Positions 35,183 to 43,800 of a stretch of 64,000 nucleotides of DNA are shown here, in pieces (within the stretch, counting starts at the first letter, position 1; each line of letters begins with the position of its first letter). Where the stretch lies: assembly GCA_964459985.1 (NCBI GenBank), contig CAYWOS010000001.1:1-64000 (forward strand), in the 5' to 3' direction. The position numbers and the translations under genes were made by a program. The notes under the pieces are model-generated. The model searched no databases, was not told the origin of the DNA, and saw nothing but the letters and a program-made list of their open reading frames with translations. Origin of the DNA: CAYWOS01 sp964459985 (GTDB lineage Bacteria > Bacillota > Clostridia > Christensenellales > Aristaeellaceae).

Positions 35183-38100
35183 GTGTCGGAGGATACGACG
35201 CCCAAACGGGTTATGCTGATCGCCGACGACGCCAATCACAACCGCATTCTGTTAAGAAAGATCTTCGAGAACGAGTATCGGATCGAGGAAGCGGTCAACG
35301 GCGTCGAGGCGCTTGAAAAATTAAGAGCGCTGCCCGATGTGGCGGTGCTCGTGCTTGATATTCTCATGCCCGAGCTGGACGGCTTCGGCGTGCTCGAGGG
35401 GATGCGCGCGGACGCGCGCCTGCGCGACATCCCCACGGTCGTCGCCACGGCGGACGGCGATATAGACACGCAGATCCGCGCGCTGAACGCGGGCGCGACC
35501 GACGTGATGGTCAAGCCCTTTAATCCGCAGATCATGCTGCACCGCGTGCGCAACATTATCGCGCGCAAGGAGGCCGACCGCCTCGCCGAGTATAACCGCT
35601 CCATCGAGCGCGAGCTTCAGCTCAACGATTACGACGATAAATCCGGGTTATACAACAAGCAGGCGTTTTTGCGCTACGCCGCGCGCCTTTTGCGCGGCGC
35701 GCCCGGCAAGCGCTGGGTGCTCATGCGCTGGGATATCGACCACTTCAAAGTATACAACGATTTTTTCGGCGTCGATGCGGGCGACAGATACCTGCGCAGA
35801 GTCGGGGATTTCCACCGGGAAAACGCCGACGCCCTGCAGGGGCTCGCGCTGTACGCGCGGTATGACGCCGATCATTTCGTATCGCTCTGGGACGCCGACC
35901 GATTCTGCGCCGACGAGATCGCCGGGCTGATCGCCCGCTCCTTTGAAACGCAGAAATCCGTCGCCTTCGAGTATACGATCCGCATCGGCCTGTTCAGGGT
36001 TGAGGACGCGAGCGTCGACGTATCGCTGATGTGCGACCGCGCGCTGCTTGCGCTGCGCTCGGTCAAAAACCATTTCGGCAAGCATTACGCATGGTACGAC
36101 GACGCCATGCGCGAGGAGCTGATCGAGGAGCAGGAAATCGTCAACGAAATGCAGGCGGCGCTCAGGAACGGGCAGTTTTGCCCCTACCTCCAGCCGCAGT
36201 ACAACCACGCCAACGGCAAGCTCATCGGCGCGGAGGCGCTTGTGCGCTGGGTGCATCCCGAGAAAGGCGTTATTTCGCCCGCCAATTTCATCCCTCTGTT
36301 TGAAAGAAACGGCTTCATTTTCGAGCTGGATCGGTATATCTGGGAACAGGCGTGCATTCTCCTGCGCAAATGGATCGACGCCGGGCTCGATCCCTTGCCG
36401 CTGTCGGTCAACGTATCGCGCTACGACATATTCATCGACAACTTTTTCAAAACGGTCACCGGTCTGGTGGAAAAATACGATATCCCCGTCGAGCTTCTGC
36501 GGCTGGAGATCACCGAGTCGGCGTTCGCCAATTCGGGCGAGCAGATCGTGGACGTCATTGAAAAGCTGAGCCGGTACAGCTTTCAGATCGAGATCGACGA
36601 TTTCGGGAGCGGGTATTCCTCCTTCAACACGCTCAAGGACGTGCCGGCGCATATTCTCAAGCTCGACATGCGCTTCCTTGAAAACAACAAGAATTCCCAG
36701 CGCGGCGGCAACATCCTCGAATCCATCGTGCGCATGGCGCGATGGCTGAACATGCCCGTGATCGCCGAGGGCGTCGAAACGTCGGAGCAGGCCGACTTCC
36801 TGCGTTCGGTCGGCTGCTCCTACGTGCAGGGGTATTTGTACGGCAGGCCGATGCCCGCGCCCGAGTTTGAGGAGCTGATGCGCGCGAGCGCGGCGCAGCA
36901 TTCCCTCAACACGCTCGAAACCATCGAAAACCTCGACAACAACGCGTTTTGGGACCCGCAATCCATCGAAACGATGGTGTTCAACCGGTATTCGGGCGGC
37001 GCGTGCGTGTTCGAGTACGCGAACGGACGCGTCGAAATGCTTCGCGTGAACGAGAAATTCGCCGCCGCCTTCCATCGGCGCATGGATGACAAGGAAATCC
37101 TCAAGACCGACCTGTTCGCGTCGCTGGACGACGCCGACCGCGTATCGGCGTACGGCGCGATCGCGAGCGCCGTGCACGGCGGGCGCGAGGAAGTGTTCGA
37201 GGTGAAAACGCGGCTGGATGACGAGGCGGACGAAGAATCCTATATCCGCTTCACCATCCGCATGATCGCGCGAAACGGCGAGCGCTGCCTGTTCTACGCC
37301 TATCTGGAGGACTTCACCACGCAGCGTCTGGCCGACCGGCGCATCCAGTCGGCGGCGCAGCAGATGCAGACGATCATCGACAATGTGGACGGCGGCATCG
37401 CGGCGCTGGCGCTGGGCGACGACGGGCAGCTGCACAAGGTATTTTCCAACGAGCGGCTGCTCACCATGTTCGGCTTTACCAAGGAAACGCTGGACGAAAA
37501 GCTCAACGGCACCTTCGAGGTCGTGCATCCGCTCGACAGGCTGTATGTGAGCAATCTTTTATACACGCTGTTTCGTACGCGCGAATCCGTTTCCTTCGAG
37601 TGCCGCGCCATCAAGGGCGACGGCAGCGTGGCGTTTTTGCGGTGCAACGCTTCGGTGACCATGCTCGAATCGGTGCCCGGGCAGCCGGTCGCGCTGCTCG
37701 TCATGACCGATATCACCGTCGAGCGCGAGGCGGACGAGCAGTTCCGCATCGTCGCCGACCAGAGCGGACGCAACGTGTTCCGCTTTGACGTGCTGACGGG
37801 CGAATCCTACCAGAGCACGCTGGGCGAGGACGGACGTATCTTCCAAGAAGTGCGGCCCAACGCGGTCGAATCCGTCATTGAAAGCGGCGTGCTCGCGAGC
37901 GGCAGCGTCGAGGATTACCGCGCCTTCTTCCAGAGCATCCGCAACGGGATCAGCCCCCTGACGGCCGATTTCCAGCTTGTCCAGCCCGACGGCAGGACGC
38001 GCTGGTACCGCTATACCTCGACCACGCTGTTCAACGAAAACGGCCGCCCCGAAACGGCGGTCGTATCGTGCTACGACTGTTCGGGCGAGCGCGAGCGCGA

Positions 38101-40399
38101 GCAGGCGTACGCCAAATGGAGCAACGAGGTTTCCACGATGATGGAGAGCGGCGACATCATCTACGAATGGGAGCTGTCGCGCGACGTGTGCGAAAGCGTG
38201 TCGGACGAGGCGGCGGCGCGCATCCCGCGCAATACCGGCTTCAACGCCGCCATGCTCGTCTATGCCGAAAAGAACATTTTCGAGGACGACCAGCAGGCGT
38301 TCCTCACCATCATGAACCGCTCGCGCCTGATCGACAACTATACCGACGGCAAGTTCCAGAACTCAATGGAGTACCGCCTGATGCAGCGCGAGGGCGGCAT
38401 CCGGTGGTACAAGCTGACGGTGCAGCTCGTATCGGGGCATTATGTGGGCGAGATTCGCGGCTATTTCGTATTTCAGGATATCACCGGCAGCAAGCGCGCC
38501 GAGATCGAAATGCGCAACCGCGCCGAGATCGACGCGCTGACCGGCGCGCTCAATCGCGGCACGTTCATCGCCCGCGCGACCGATCTGCTTGCCAAGGAGC
38601 CGGAGGCGGCGCACGCGTTCCTGATGATCGATCTGGACGGTTTCAAGCAGGTGAACGACACGCTGGGGCACAGCGCCGGCGATCAGGCGCTGATCCAGCT
38701 CGTATCGACCATCCGCTCCCGCCTGCGCGGCACGGACAGCATCGGGCGCATCGGCGGCGACGAGTTCATCGTGATGATGCGCGGCATCTCCAACGAGAGC
38801 ATCGCCGAGGTCAAGGTGCGTCAGCTTTGCGCCGGTCTGCGCCGCAAGCTGGCGGACGGCGTGGAAATCACGGCGTCCATCGGCGTGTCGATGTTCCCGG
38901 GCGACGGCAGGAATTTCGACGATCTTTACAAAAACGCCGATATCGCGCTGTATCAGGCGAAGCAGAGCGGGAAGAACTGCTTTTGCTTCTTCAACACGCT
39001 GGTGATCGGCGAGGACGGCAAGGTGCGCTATGTGAACACGCAGAACGGCCTGCGCGTCACCGCCGCGCATCACAACAGTAAAAGCATTCTCATGGTCGGC
39101 GGCACGGGCGTGGATTACTACAACATTGACAAATGGTTCAGCCGCGACTACAATGTGAAGCAAACGGGGGATTACCGTCAGGCGTTCTCGCAGATGCGGC
39201 GGATGCGGCTCGGGCTGGCGCTCGTGCTTCTGGATATGTCGCTTCCCCGAGGCGGCGCGTATGAAATGCTGCGCGGCCTGGCAAACGATCCGCTTTCGAC
39301 GATCCCCATCATCGCGATCGTCGACGAAGACGACGATACCGCGGCGACGCGCGCGCTGGAGGCGGGCGCGGCCGATTACATCAAGCGTCCGTTCGATCAG
39401 ACCTCCTTCGAAACGCGCGTGCAGGCGGTCGCCGCCCGCAGCGAGGCCGATCAGGTCCGCATGAACAACTACCTGCGCATCCGTCAGCAGGAGGACGAGG
39501 AGAGATACGTCGATCTCTTGCGCGCGACGGGCGTCGCGTCCGTCAATATCGACTGGATCAACAACGTCTACACCTATTCCCCGCAGATCGGGGAGGTGCT
39601 GGGCGGCACGTTCGATGATCGCGCGCTGTGGCAGATTCTGCTCAGCGACCGCGTGGCGAAATCGCACGACGTGCGCGCGCTGCAAAAAATGGTTTACGAT
39701 CTGGCCAATGATCATGACCGGCAAAAGGCGGAAATGAACCTCATTCTGCGCGATTACGCGCATCAGAAGAAGTGGTTCAGGTGTCACGTGACCAAGCTCA
39801 CCACCGAGAACGGCATCGCCGATAAACTGCTCCTGATTATCCAGGATATCGACGACGCCATGCGCCTGCGCCTGCGGCTCAAGGAAAGCGAGCAGCGCGA
39901 TCCCATGACGGGCCTGTTCAGCCGCGAGGGATTCTTTGAACAGGCGGCGAAGTGGATCGCCGGACAGGGGCCGGCGGCGCTGTGCATGATCTGCTTTGAT
40001 ATCGACGATTTTAAAACGGTCAACGCCAAATCGGGCGGCGGCACGGGCGACGAGGTGCTCTGCGTCGTGGCTGACGCGCTTGCCGGGCGCGTGGGCGCCA
40101 AGGGGCTTTGCTGCCGGATGTTCGCCGATAACTTCGGCGTGCTGTATCCCTACGACGGGCACGCGCCCGAGCTCATCGAGGACGTGCGCGTGTCGGCGCA
40201 GACGCGGATGCCCGCGGGATATACCCTTTCGCTGTGCGCCGGGTGTTATCTGGTGGTCGATCTCCACGCGCCCGTCAGCATCATGTACGAATGGGCGAAG
40301 CTCGCCAAAACATCCGTCAAGGGCAAGGACAGGCCGCGTTTCGCCTACTACGACGAGGCGATGCACGACGAAATGCTGCACATGAAGCCGAGCAAATAA
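35183..40399 (+). CDS. Giant REC-GGDEF-EAL-PAS-GGDEF-REC-GGDEF signalling protein
   Basis: A 1738-residue soluble protein. Order: receiver 1 (phospho-Asp D59 in LVLDILMPELDGFG, acidic pair and Lys present); degenerate GGDEF (YDADHF near 227); EAL with intact motifs (E351 in AEALVRW, EITES, IDDFGSGYSS, AEGVET); about four PAS-like domains (about 590-1070); canonical GGDEF at 1191-1195 with I-site RGTD at 1182-1185; receiver 2 with D1351 but no N-terminal acidic pair (ILMVGGTG), probably not phosphorylated; a PAS-like stretch; and a degenerate GGDEF (FADNF near 1647). It should both make and break cyclic-di-GMP. The GTG at 35183 follows GGAGGGGG, four bases after the HPt stop. No frameshift is seen. 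Confidence 0.92.
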   Translation: MSEDTTPKRVMLIADDANHNRILLRKIFENEYRIEEAVNGVEALEKLRALPDVAVLVLDILMPELDGFGVLEGMRADARLRDIPTVVATADGDIDTQIRALNAGATDVMVKPFNPQIMLHRVRNIIARKEADRLAEYNRSIERELQLNDYDDKSGLYNKQAFLRYAARLLRGAPGKRWVLMRWDIDHFKVYNDFFGVDAGDRYLRRVGDFHRENADALQGLALYARYDADHFVSLWDADRFCADEIAGLIARSFETQKSVAFEYTIRIGLFRVEDASVDVSLMCDRALLALRSVKNHFGKHYAWYDDAMREELIEEQEIVNEMQAALRNGQFCPYLQPQYNHANGKLIGAEALVRWVHPEKGVISPANFIPLFERNGFIFELDRYIWEQACILLRKWIDAGLDPLPLSVNVSRYDIFIDNFFKTVTGLVEKYDIPVELLRLEITESAFANSGEQIVDVIEKLSRYSFQIEIDDFGSGYSSFNTLKDVPAHILKLDMRFLENNKNSQRGGNILESIVRMARWLNMPVIAEGVETSEQADFLRSVGCSYVQGYLYGRPMPAPEFEELMRASAAQHSLNTLETIENLDNNAFWDPQSIETMVFNRYSGGACVFEYANGRVEMLRVNEKFAAAFHRRMDDKEILKTDLFASLDDADRVSAYGAIASAVHGGREEVFEVKTRLDDEADEESYIRFTIRMIARNGERCLFYAYLEDFTTQRLADRRIQSAAQQMQTIIDNVDGGIAALALGDDGQLHKVFSNERLLTMFGFTKETLDEKLNGTFEVVHPLDRLYVSNLLYTLFRTRESVSFECRAIKGDGSVAFLRCNASVTMLESVPGQPVALLVMTDITVEREADEQFRIVADQSGRNVFRFDVLTGESYQSTLGEDGRIFQEVRPNAVESVIESGVLASGSVEDYRAFFQSIRNGISPLTADFQLVQPDGRTRWYRYTSTTLFNENGRPETAVVSCYDCSGEREREQAYAKWSNEVSTMMESGDIIYEWELSRDVCESVSDEAAARIPRNTGFNAAMLVYAEKNIFEDDQQAFLTIMNRSRLIDNYTDGKFQNSMEYRLMQREGGIRWYKLTVQLVSGHYVGEIRGYFVFQDITGSKRAEIEMRNRAEIDALTGALNRGTFIARATDLLAKEPEAAHAFLMIDLDGFKQVNDTLGHSAGDQALIQLVSTIRSRLRGTDSIGRIGGDEFIVMMRGISNESIAEVKVRQLCAGLRRKLADGVEITASIGVSMFPGDGRNFDDLYKNADIALYQAKQSGKNCFCFFNTLVIGEDGKVRYVNTQNGLRVTAAHHNSKSILMVGGTGVDYYNIDKWFSRDYNVKQTGDYRQAFSQMRRMRLGLALVLLDMSLPRGGAYEMLRGLANDPLSTIPIIAIVDEDDDTAATRALEAGAADYIKRPFDQTSFETRVQAVAARSEADQVRMNNYLRIRQQEDEERYVDLLRATGVASVNIDWINNVYTYSPQIGEVLGGTFDDRALWQILLSDRVAKSHDVRALQKMVYDLANDHDRQKAEMNLILRDYAHQKKWFRCHVTKLTTENGIADKLLLIIQDIDDAMRLRLRLKESEQRDPMTGLFSREGFFEQAAKWIAGQGPAALCMICFDIDDFKTVNAKSGGGTGDEVLCVVADALAGRVGAKGLCCRMFADNFGVLYPYDGHAPELIEDVRVSAQTRMPAGYTLSLCAGCYLVVDLHAPVSIMYEWAKLAKTSVKGKDRPRFAYYDEAMHDEMLHMKPSK

Positions 40400-40441
40400 C
40401 GATCAACGAATGAACCGAAGACATCGGAAAGGGTGAATCGC

Positions 40442-42943
40442 ATGGATACGGATCTGGATTACAGGGACAATCTGCCGATCATTGTCGGTATCGGCGCTTC
40501 GGCGGGCGGTCTGGAGGCGCTGCAGCAGTTTTTCAACAGCATGTCGAACAAAAGCGGCGTGGCGTTCGTTGTCGTGCAGCATTTATCGCCGGACAACAAA
40601 AGCCTGCTCGCCGAAATTCTCGGAAAGAACACCGCCATGTCGGTCGTGCAGGCGGAAAACGGCATCGAGGTTCTGCCCAACTGCGTGTACCTGATCCCGC
40701 CGAAAAACAACCTCATCCTGCACGAGGGCAAGCTGTTCCTGCAGGAATACGTGCACGGCTCGCTCAACCATCCCATCGACGTGTTCCTGCAGTCGCTCGC
40801 CGAATGCATGAAGGAGCGCTCGATTGCCGTCGTGCTCTCGGGCACGGGCACCGACGGCACCAACGGCATCAAAGCGATCAAGGAGCAGGGCGGTCTGGTC
40901 ATCGTCCAGAACCCGTCGACCGCCAAGTTCGACGGCATGCCGCGCAGCGCCATCAATACCGGGCTCGCCGATTTCGTGCTTTCGCCCGTGCAGATTGCCG
41001 AGGAAATCGAAAACTTCACGCAGTATCCCTCGCTCGTGCAGAAGGACGGCACGGCGGAGCTGCTGTCGGACAACGAATTGCTCGCGCAGGTGTACGGCAT
41101 TCTCAAGCGCATCTGCAAGATCGACTACACGCATTACAAGCAGTCAACCGTCATGCGCCGCATTGAAAGGCGCATGGTGGTCACGCACAGGCAGTCGCTC
41201 AAGGATTACGTCGCGCTGCTGGAGGAAAAGCCCGAGGAAGCCGGCGTGCTGGGCAAGGAAATCCTGATCGGCGTGACCAACTTTTTCCGCGACCCGGCGT
41301 ACTTTGAAAAGCTGAAAACCGAAGTGATCTATCCGCTCCTGCTCGATTCGAACGCCAGCGATCCCATCCGCATCTGGTCGGTTGGCTGCTCGACGGGCGA
41401 GGAAGCGTATTCCATCGCCATCCTCTTCGCCGAGGCGATGGAGGAGCAGCAAATGCGCCGCGACGTCAAGGTGTTCGCCACCGACGTCGACACGCAGGCG
41501 ATCGAATTCGCCAGCCGGGGCGTGTTTTCCGACAACATCGTGGACGACGTGACGCCCGCGCGTCTGTCGAAATACTTCATCAAAAAGGGCGACAGCTACA
41601 TCATCAACAAAGACATCCGCAAAATGATCATCTTTTCGCCGCACAACGTTTTCCAGGACCCGCCGTTTGGCAGGTTGGATCTCATCTCCTGCCGCAACGT
41701 GATGATCTATTTCCAGACCGTGCTGCAAAAGAGCCTGTTTTCCATCTTCCACACCGCGCTCAAGGACGGCGGCTATCTGTTCTTAGGCAAGAGCGAGGCG
41801 GCGGGCGACTACGCCGAGGTGTTCAAGCCCATCTGCATGACGGAAAAGATCTATATGCACGACGCGAGCGGCAAAACGCCGCATTTCGTGCCCGTCGCCT
41901 TCACCACGCCCAAGGTGGTATCGGCGCAGCTGACGCCGGCGGGCGACAGCCGCCGCCAGCGTTCGCCGCTTGAGGACACCGAAGTGTATGTGCATTTCCT
42001 CGAAAACTACCTGCCGCCCACGCTGGTGATCAACGAAAGCAGCGATATGGTGCACACCTTCGGCGACGTGAGCGAGTACATCCACGCGCCCAAGGGCAAA
42101 ATGCGCCTGAACGTGTTCGACTTCCTGAGCGACGATCTGACGCTGGTGCTCTCCACCGCCATCAACCGCGTGCGCAGCGAGGGACAGACGGCGTCGTATT
42201 CCGACGTGCAGGTGGTCGCCAACGACGGCACGACGCGGCTGGTGGACATCATCATCCAGCCCGTCAAGAACAACTACGGCGTCGATACCGGGCATATGGC
42301 GATCATTTTCAACGACGCGGGCCACGTCAGGATGCCCGAGAACATTGAAAAATACGACGTTAACAAGACGGCGGCGCAGCGCATCGTCGATCTGGAGCGC
42401 GAGCTGCAGACCTCGCAGGAAAACCTGAAGGCGACCATCGGCGAATTGGAAACGGTCAACGAGGAATTACAGGCCGCGAACGAGGAACTGCTCACCGCGA
42501 ACGAGGAGCTGCAAAGCTCCAACGAGGAACTGCAGTCGGTCAACGAGGAGCTGTACACCGTCAACGCCGAGTATCAGGAAAAGCTGGAAGAGCTGACCGA
42601 GCTGAACAACGACATGTCGAACTTCTTAAGCTCGACGCTAATCGGCATCCTGTTCATCGATCACAACATGAACATCCGCAAGTTCACCGATTATATCGGC
42701 CGCGAGTTCGGCCTGATGGATCAGGACGTCGGGCGCCCGCTCCAGATGCTGTCGCATCATTTCCCCGACTGCGATCTGATGCAGGACGCGGCGGACGTGA
42801 TCAAAACGCTGCTGCCCACCGAGCGCGAGGTCACATCGACCACCGGCAAGCGTTATACCATGCGCATTTCGCCCTACCGCACGACGGACAACACCATCAA
42901 GGGCGTCGTCATCAGCATCATCGACAGCTTGTCGGAAAAGTAA
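40442..42943 (+). CDS. CheB-CheR-PAS fusion protein
   Basis: An 833-residue cytoplasmic protein. CheB methylesterase/deamidase domain, residues about 12-190, with triad S20 (GASAGG), H47 (VVQHLSPDN) and D138 (GTGTDGTNG) and without the usual receiver. CheR methyltransferase domain, about 205-475, with the SAM motif WSVGCSTGEEAYS and ISCRNVMIYF. Then a PAS-like domain, a heptad coiled coil made of NEELQ repeats (about 655-715) and a final PAS domain. Related proteins often end in a histidine kinase; this one stops after PAS with a clean stop codon. ATG at 40442 follows GAAAGGG. It is third in the HPt/GGDEF operon; no chemoreceptor or CheA gene is in the window. Confidence 0.93.
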   Translation: MDTDLDYRDNLPIIVGIGASAGGLEALQQFFNSMSNKSGVAFVVVQHLSPDNKSLLAEILGKNTAMSVVQAENGIEVLPNCVYLIPPKNNLILHEGKLFLQEYVHGSLNHPIDVFLQSLAECMKERSIAVVLSGTGTDGTNGIKAIKEQGGLVIVQNPSTAKFDGMPRSAINTGLADFVLSPVQIAEEIENFTQYPSLVQKDGTAELLSDNELLAQVYGILKRICKIDYTHYKQSTVMRRIERRMVVTHRQSLKDYVALLEEKPEEAGVLGKEILIGVTNFFRDPAYFEKLKTEVIYPLLLDSNASDPIRIWSVGCSTGEEAYSIAILFAEAMEEQQMRRDVKVFATDVDTQAIEFASRGVFSDNIVDDVTPARLSKYFIKKGDSYIINKDIRKMIIFSPHNVFQDPPFGRLDLISCRNVMIYFQTVLQKSLFSIFHTALKDGGYLFLGKSEAAGDYAEVFKPICMTEKIYMHDASGKTPHFVPVAFTTPKVVSAQLTPAGDSRRQRSPLEDTEVYVHFLENYLPPTLVINESSDMVHTFGDVSEYIHAPKGKMRLNVFDFLSDDLTLVLSTAINRVRSEGQTASYSDVQVVANDGTTRLVDIIIQPVKNNYGVDTGHMAIIFNDAGHVRMPENIEKYDVNKTAAQRIVDLERELQTSQENLKATIGELETVNEELQAANEELLTANEELQSSNEELQSVNEELYTVNAEYQEKLEELTELNNDMSNFLSSTLIGILFIDHNMNIRKFTDYIGREFGLMDQDVGRPLQMLSHHFPDCDLMQDAADVIKTLLPTEREVTSTTGKRYTMRISPYRTTDNTIKGVVISIIDSLSEK

Positions 42944-42960
42944 CGGCGCGCCATCAAAAG

Positions 42961-43010
42961 AAAAAAGGAATCGCGTCCGATCCCGCGCGGTCGGACGCGA
43001 TTCCTGCGTT
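42961..43010. terminator. Bidirectional terminator between the CheBR and GNAT genes
   Basis: Perfect 14-pair stem GGAATCGCGTCCGA / TCGGACGCGATTCC around a ten-base loop. AAAAAA precedes it, so the minus strand (GNAT gene) gets a T-tract; the plus strand gets TGCGTTTG. Confidence 0.88.
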
Positions 43011-43020
43011 TGATCGGGAA

Positions 43021-43554
43021 TTACAGCGTGATCCAATACCTCTCCAGCCGCTCGTCGGATTTCAGCTCCGTGACGGTGGATTCATAGACGCCGCCGTTTC
43101 GGATAATGGTGCGGCGGCTGGCTTCGTTGTCGGTCAGGCAGGAGATCAGCACCTTGTTCAGCCCGATTTGACGGCAGTAGGGGAGCGCGGCGGCGAGCAT
43201 GGCGGACGCGTACCCTTTGCGCCGTTCGTCGGGGCGCACCGAGTAACCGATGTGCCCGGCGTATTTTTCAAGATACTCGTTGAACTCGTGCCGCACCTGA
43301 AGCATGCCGACGATTTTGTCGTCGGCGGCGCGGACGTACAAAAACTGCGTCGAAGGCACCCATTTTGAGCCGTTCGGGATGGTGTCCCACGAGGTCAGCG
43401 TTTGTGTGAGCGCGAGCCATTCGCGCGGGTCGACCATGCGGTCGAGCGCGCCGCAGCCGTCCATCGAGCTGCCCGCGGCGAGCATATCGCTTCGGTAGGC
43501 GGCGATTTCGTCCATATATTGCTCGCCCGGTTGTATCAGCAGCATTCCGTCCAT
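43021..43554 (-). CDS. GNAT-family N-acetyltransferase
   Basis: A 177-residue protein with a typical GNAT core: the conserved segment IGYSVRPDERRKGYASAML (acetyl-CoA binding motif A, R/Q-x-x-G-x-G/A type) and the C-terminal NEASRRTIIRNGG segment. The N-terminal part resembles the proteins annotated as acetyltransferases related to small-molecule amine acetylation. Substrate unknown. It is a single-gene unit with a promoter at 43622-43650 and the shared hairpin terminator. Confidence 0.88.
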   Translation of the reverse strand: MDGMLLIQPGEQYMDEIAAYRSDMLAAGSSMDGCGALDRMVDPREWLALTQTLTSWDTIPNGSKWVPSTQFLYVRAADDKIVGMLQVRHEFNEYLEKYAGHIGYSVRPDERRKGYASAMLAAALPYCRQIGLNKVLISCLTDNEASRRTIIRNGGVYESTVTELKSDERLERYWITL

Positions 43555-43621
43555 TCCGCAAACCGCCTTTCGGATTCATGACCGCTTCGTCGCCGCGCGG
43601 CGCGATCGGCCGATGCGACGC

Positions 43622-43650
43622 ATTATAGCACACGGTCGCCGAAAAGTCGA
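43622..43650 (-). promoter_or_regulatory. Likely promoter of the GNAT gene
   Basis: Minus strand: TCGACT, 17-bp spacer, TATAAT. Confidence 0.55.
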
Positions 43651-43687
43651 CAGGCGTTTCGCGCGGCGAACCGCGCGGCGTTTCGGC

Positions 43688-43716
43688 TTGCCAAGGCCGG
43701 ATAAAACGTGTATAAT
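43688..43716 (+). promoter_or_regulatory. SigA-type promoter of the YesM/YesN genes
   Basis: TTGCCA, 17-bp spacer, perfect TATAAT; the start codon is about 84 bp further on. Confidence 0.82.
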
Positions 43717-43800
43717 GCCAGCCGATGGGTATTCCGCGCGGAACGGGCGACGCTTCGCGGGCCGCGCGCCCAATCGGAACGAATATGAGATGAATCATTT

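Noticed and set aside
42800..42960. Frameshift or truncation removing a histidine kinase domain from CheB-CheR-PAS
   Set aside because: No kinase motifs follow in any frame before the terminator; the protein ends cleanly after PAS.
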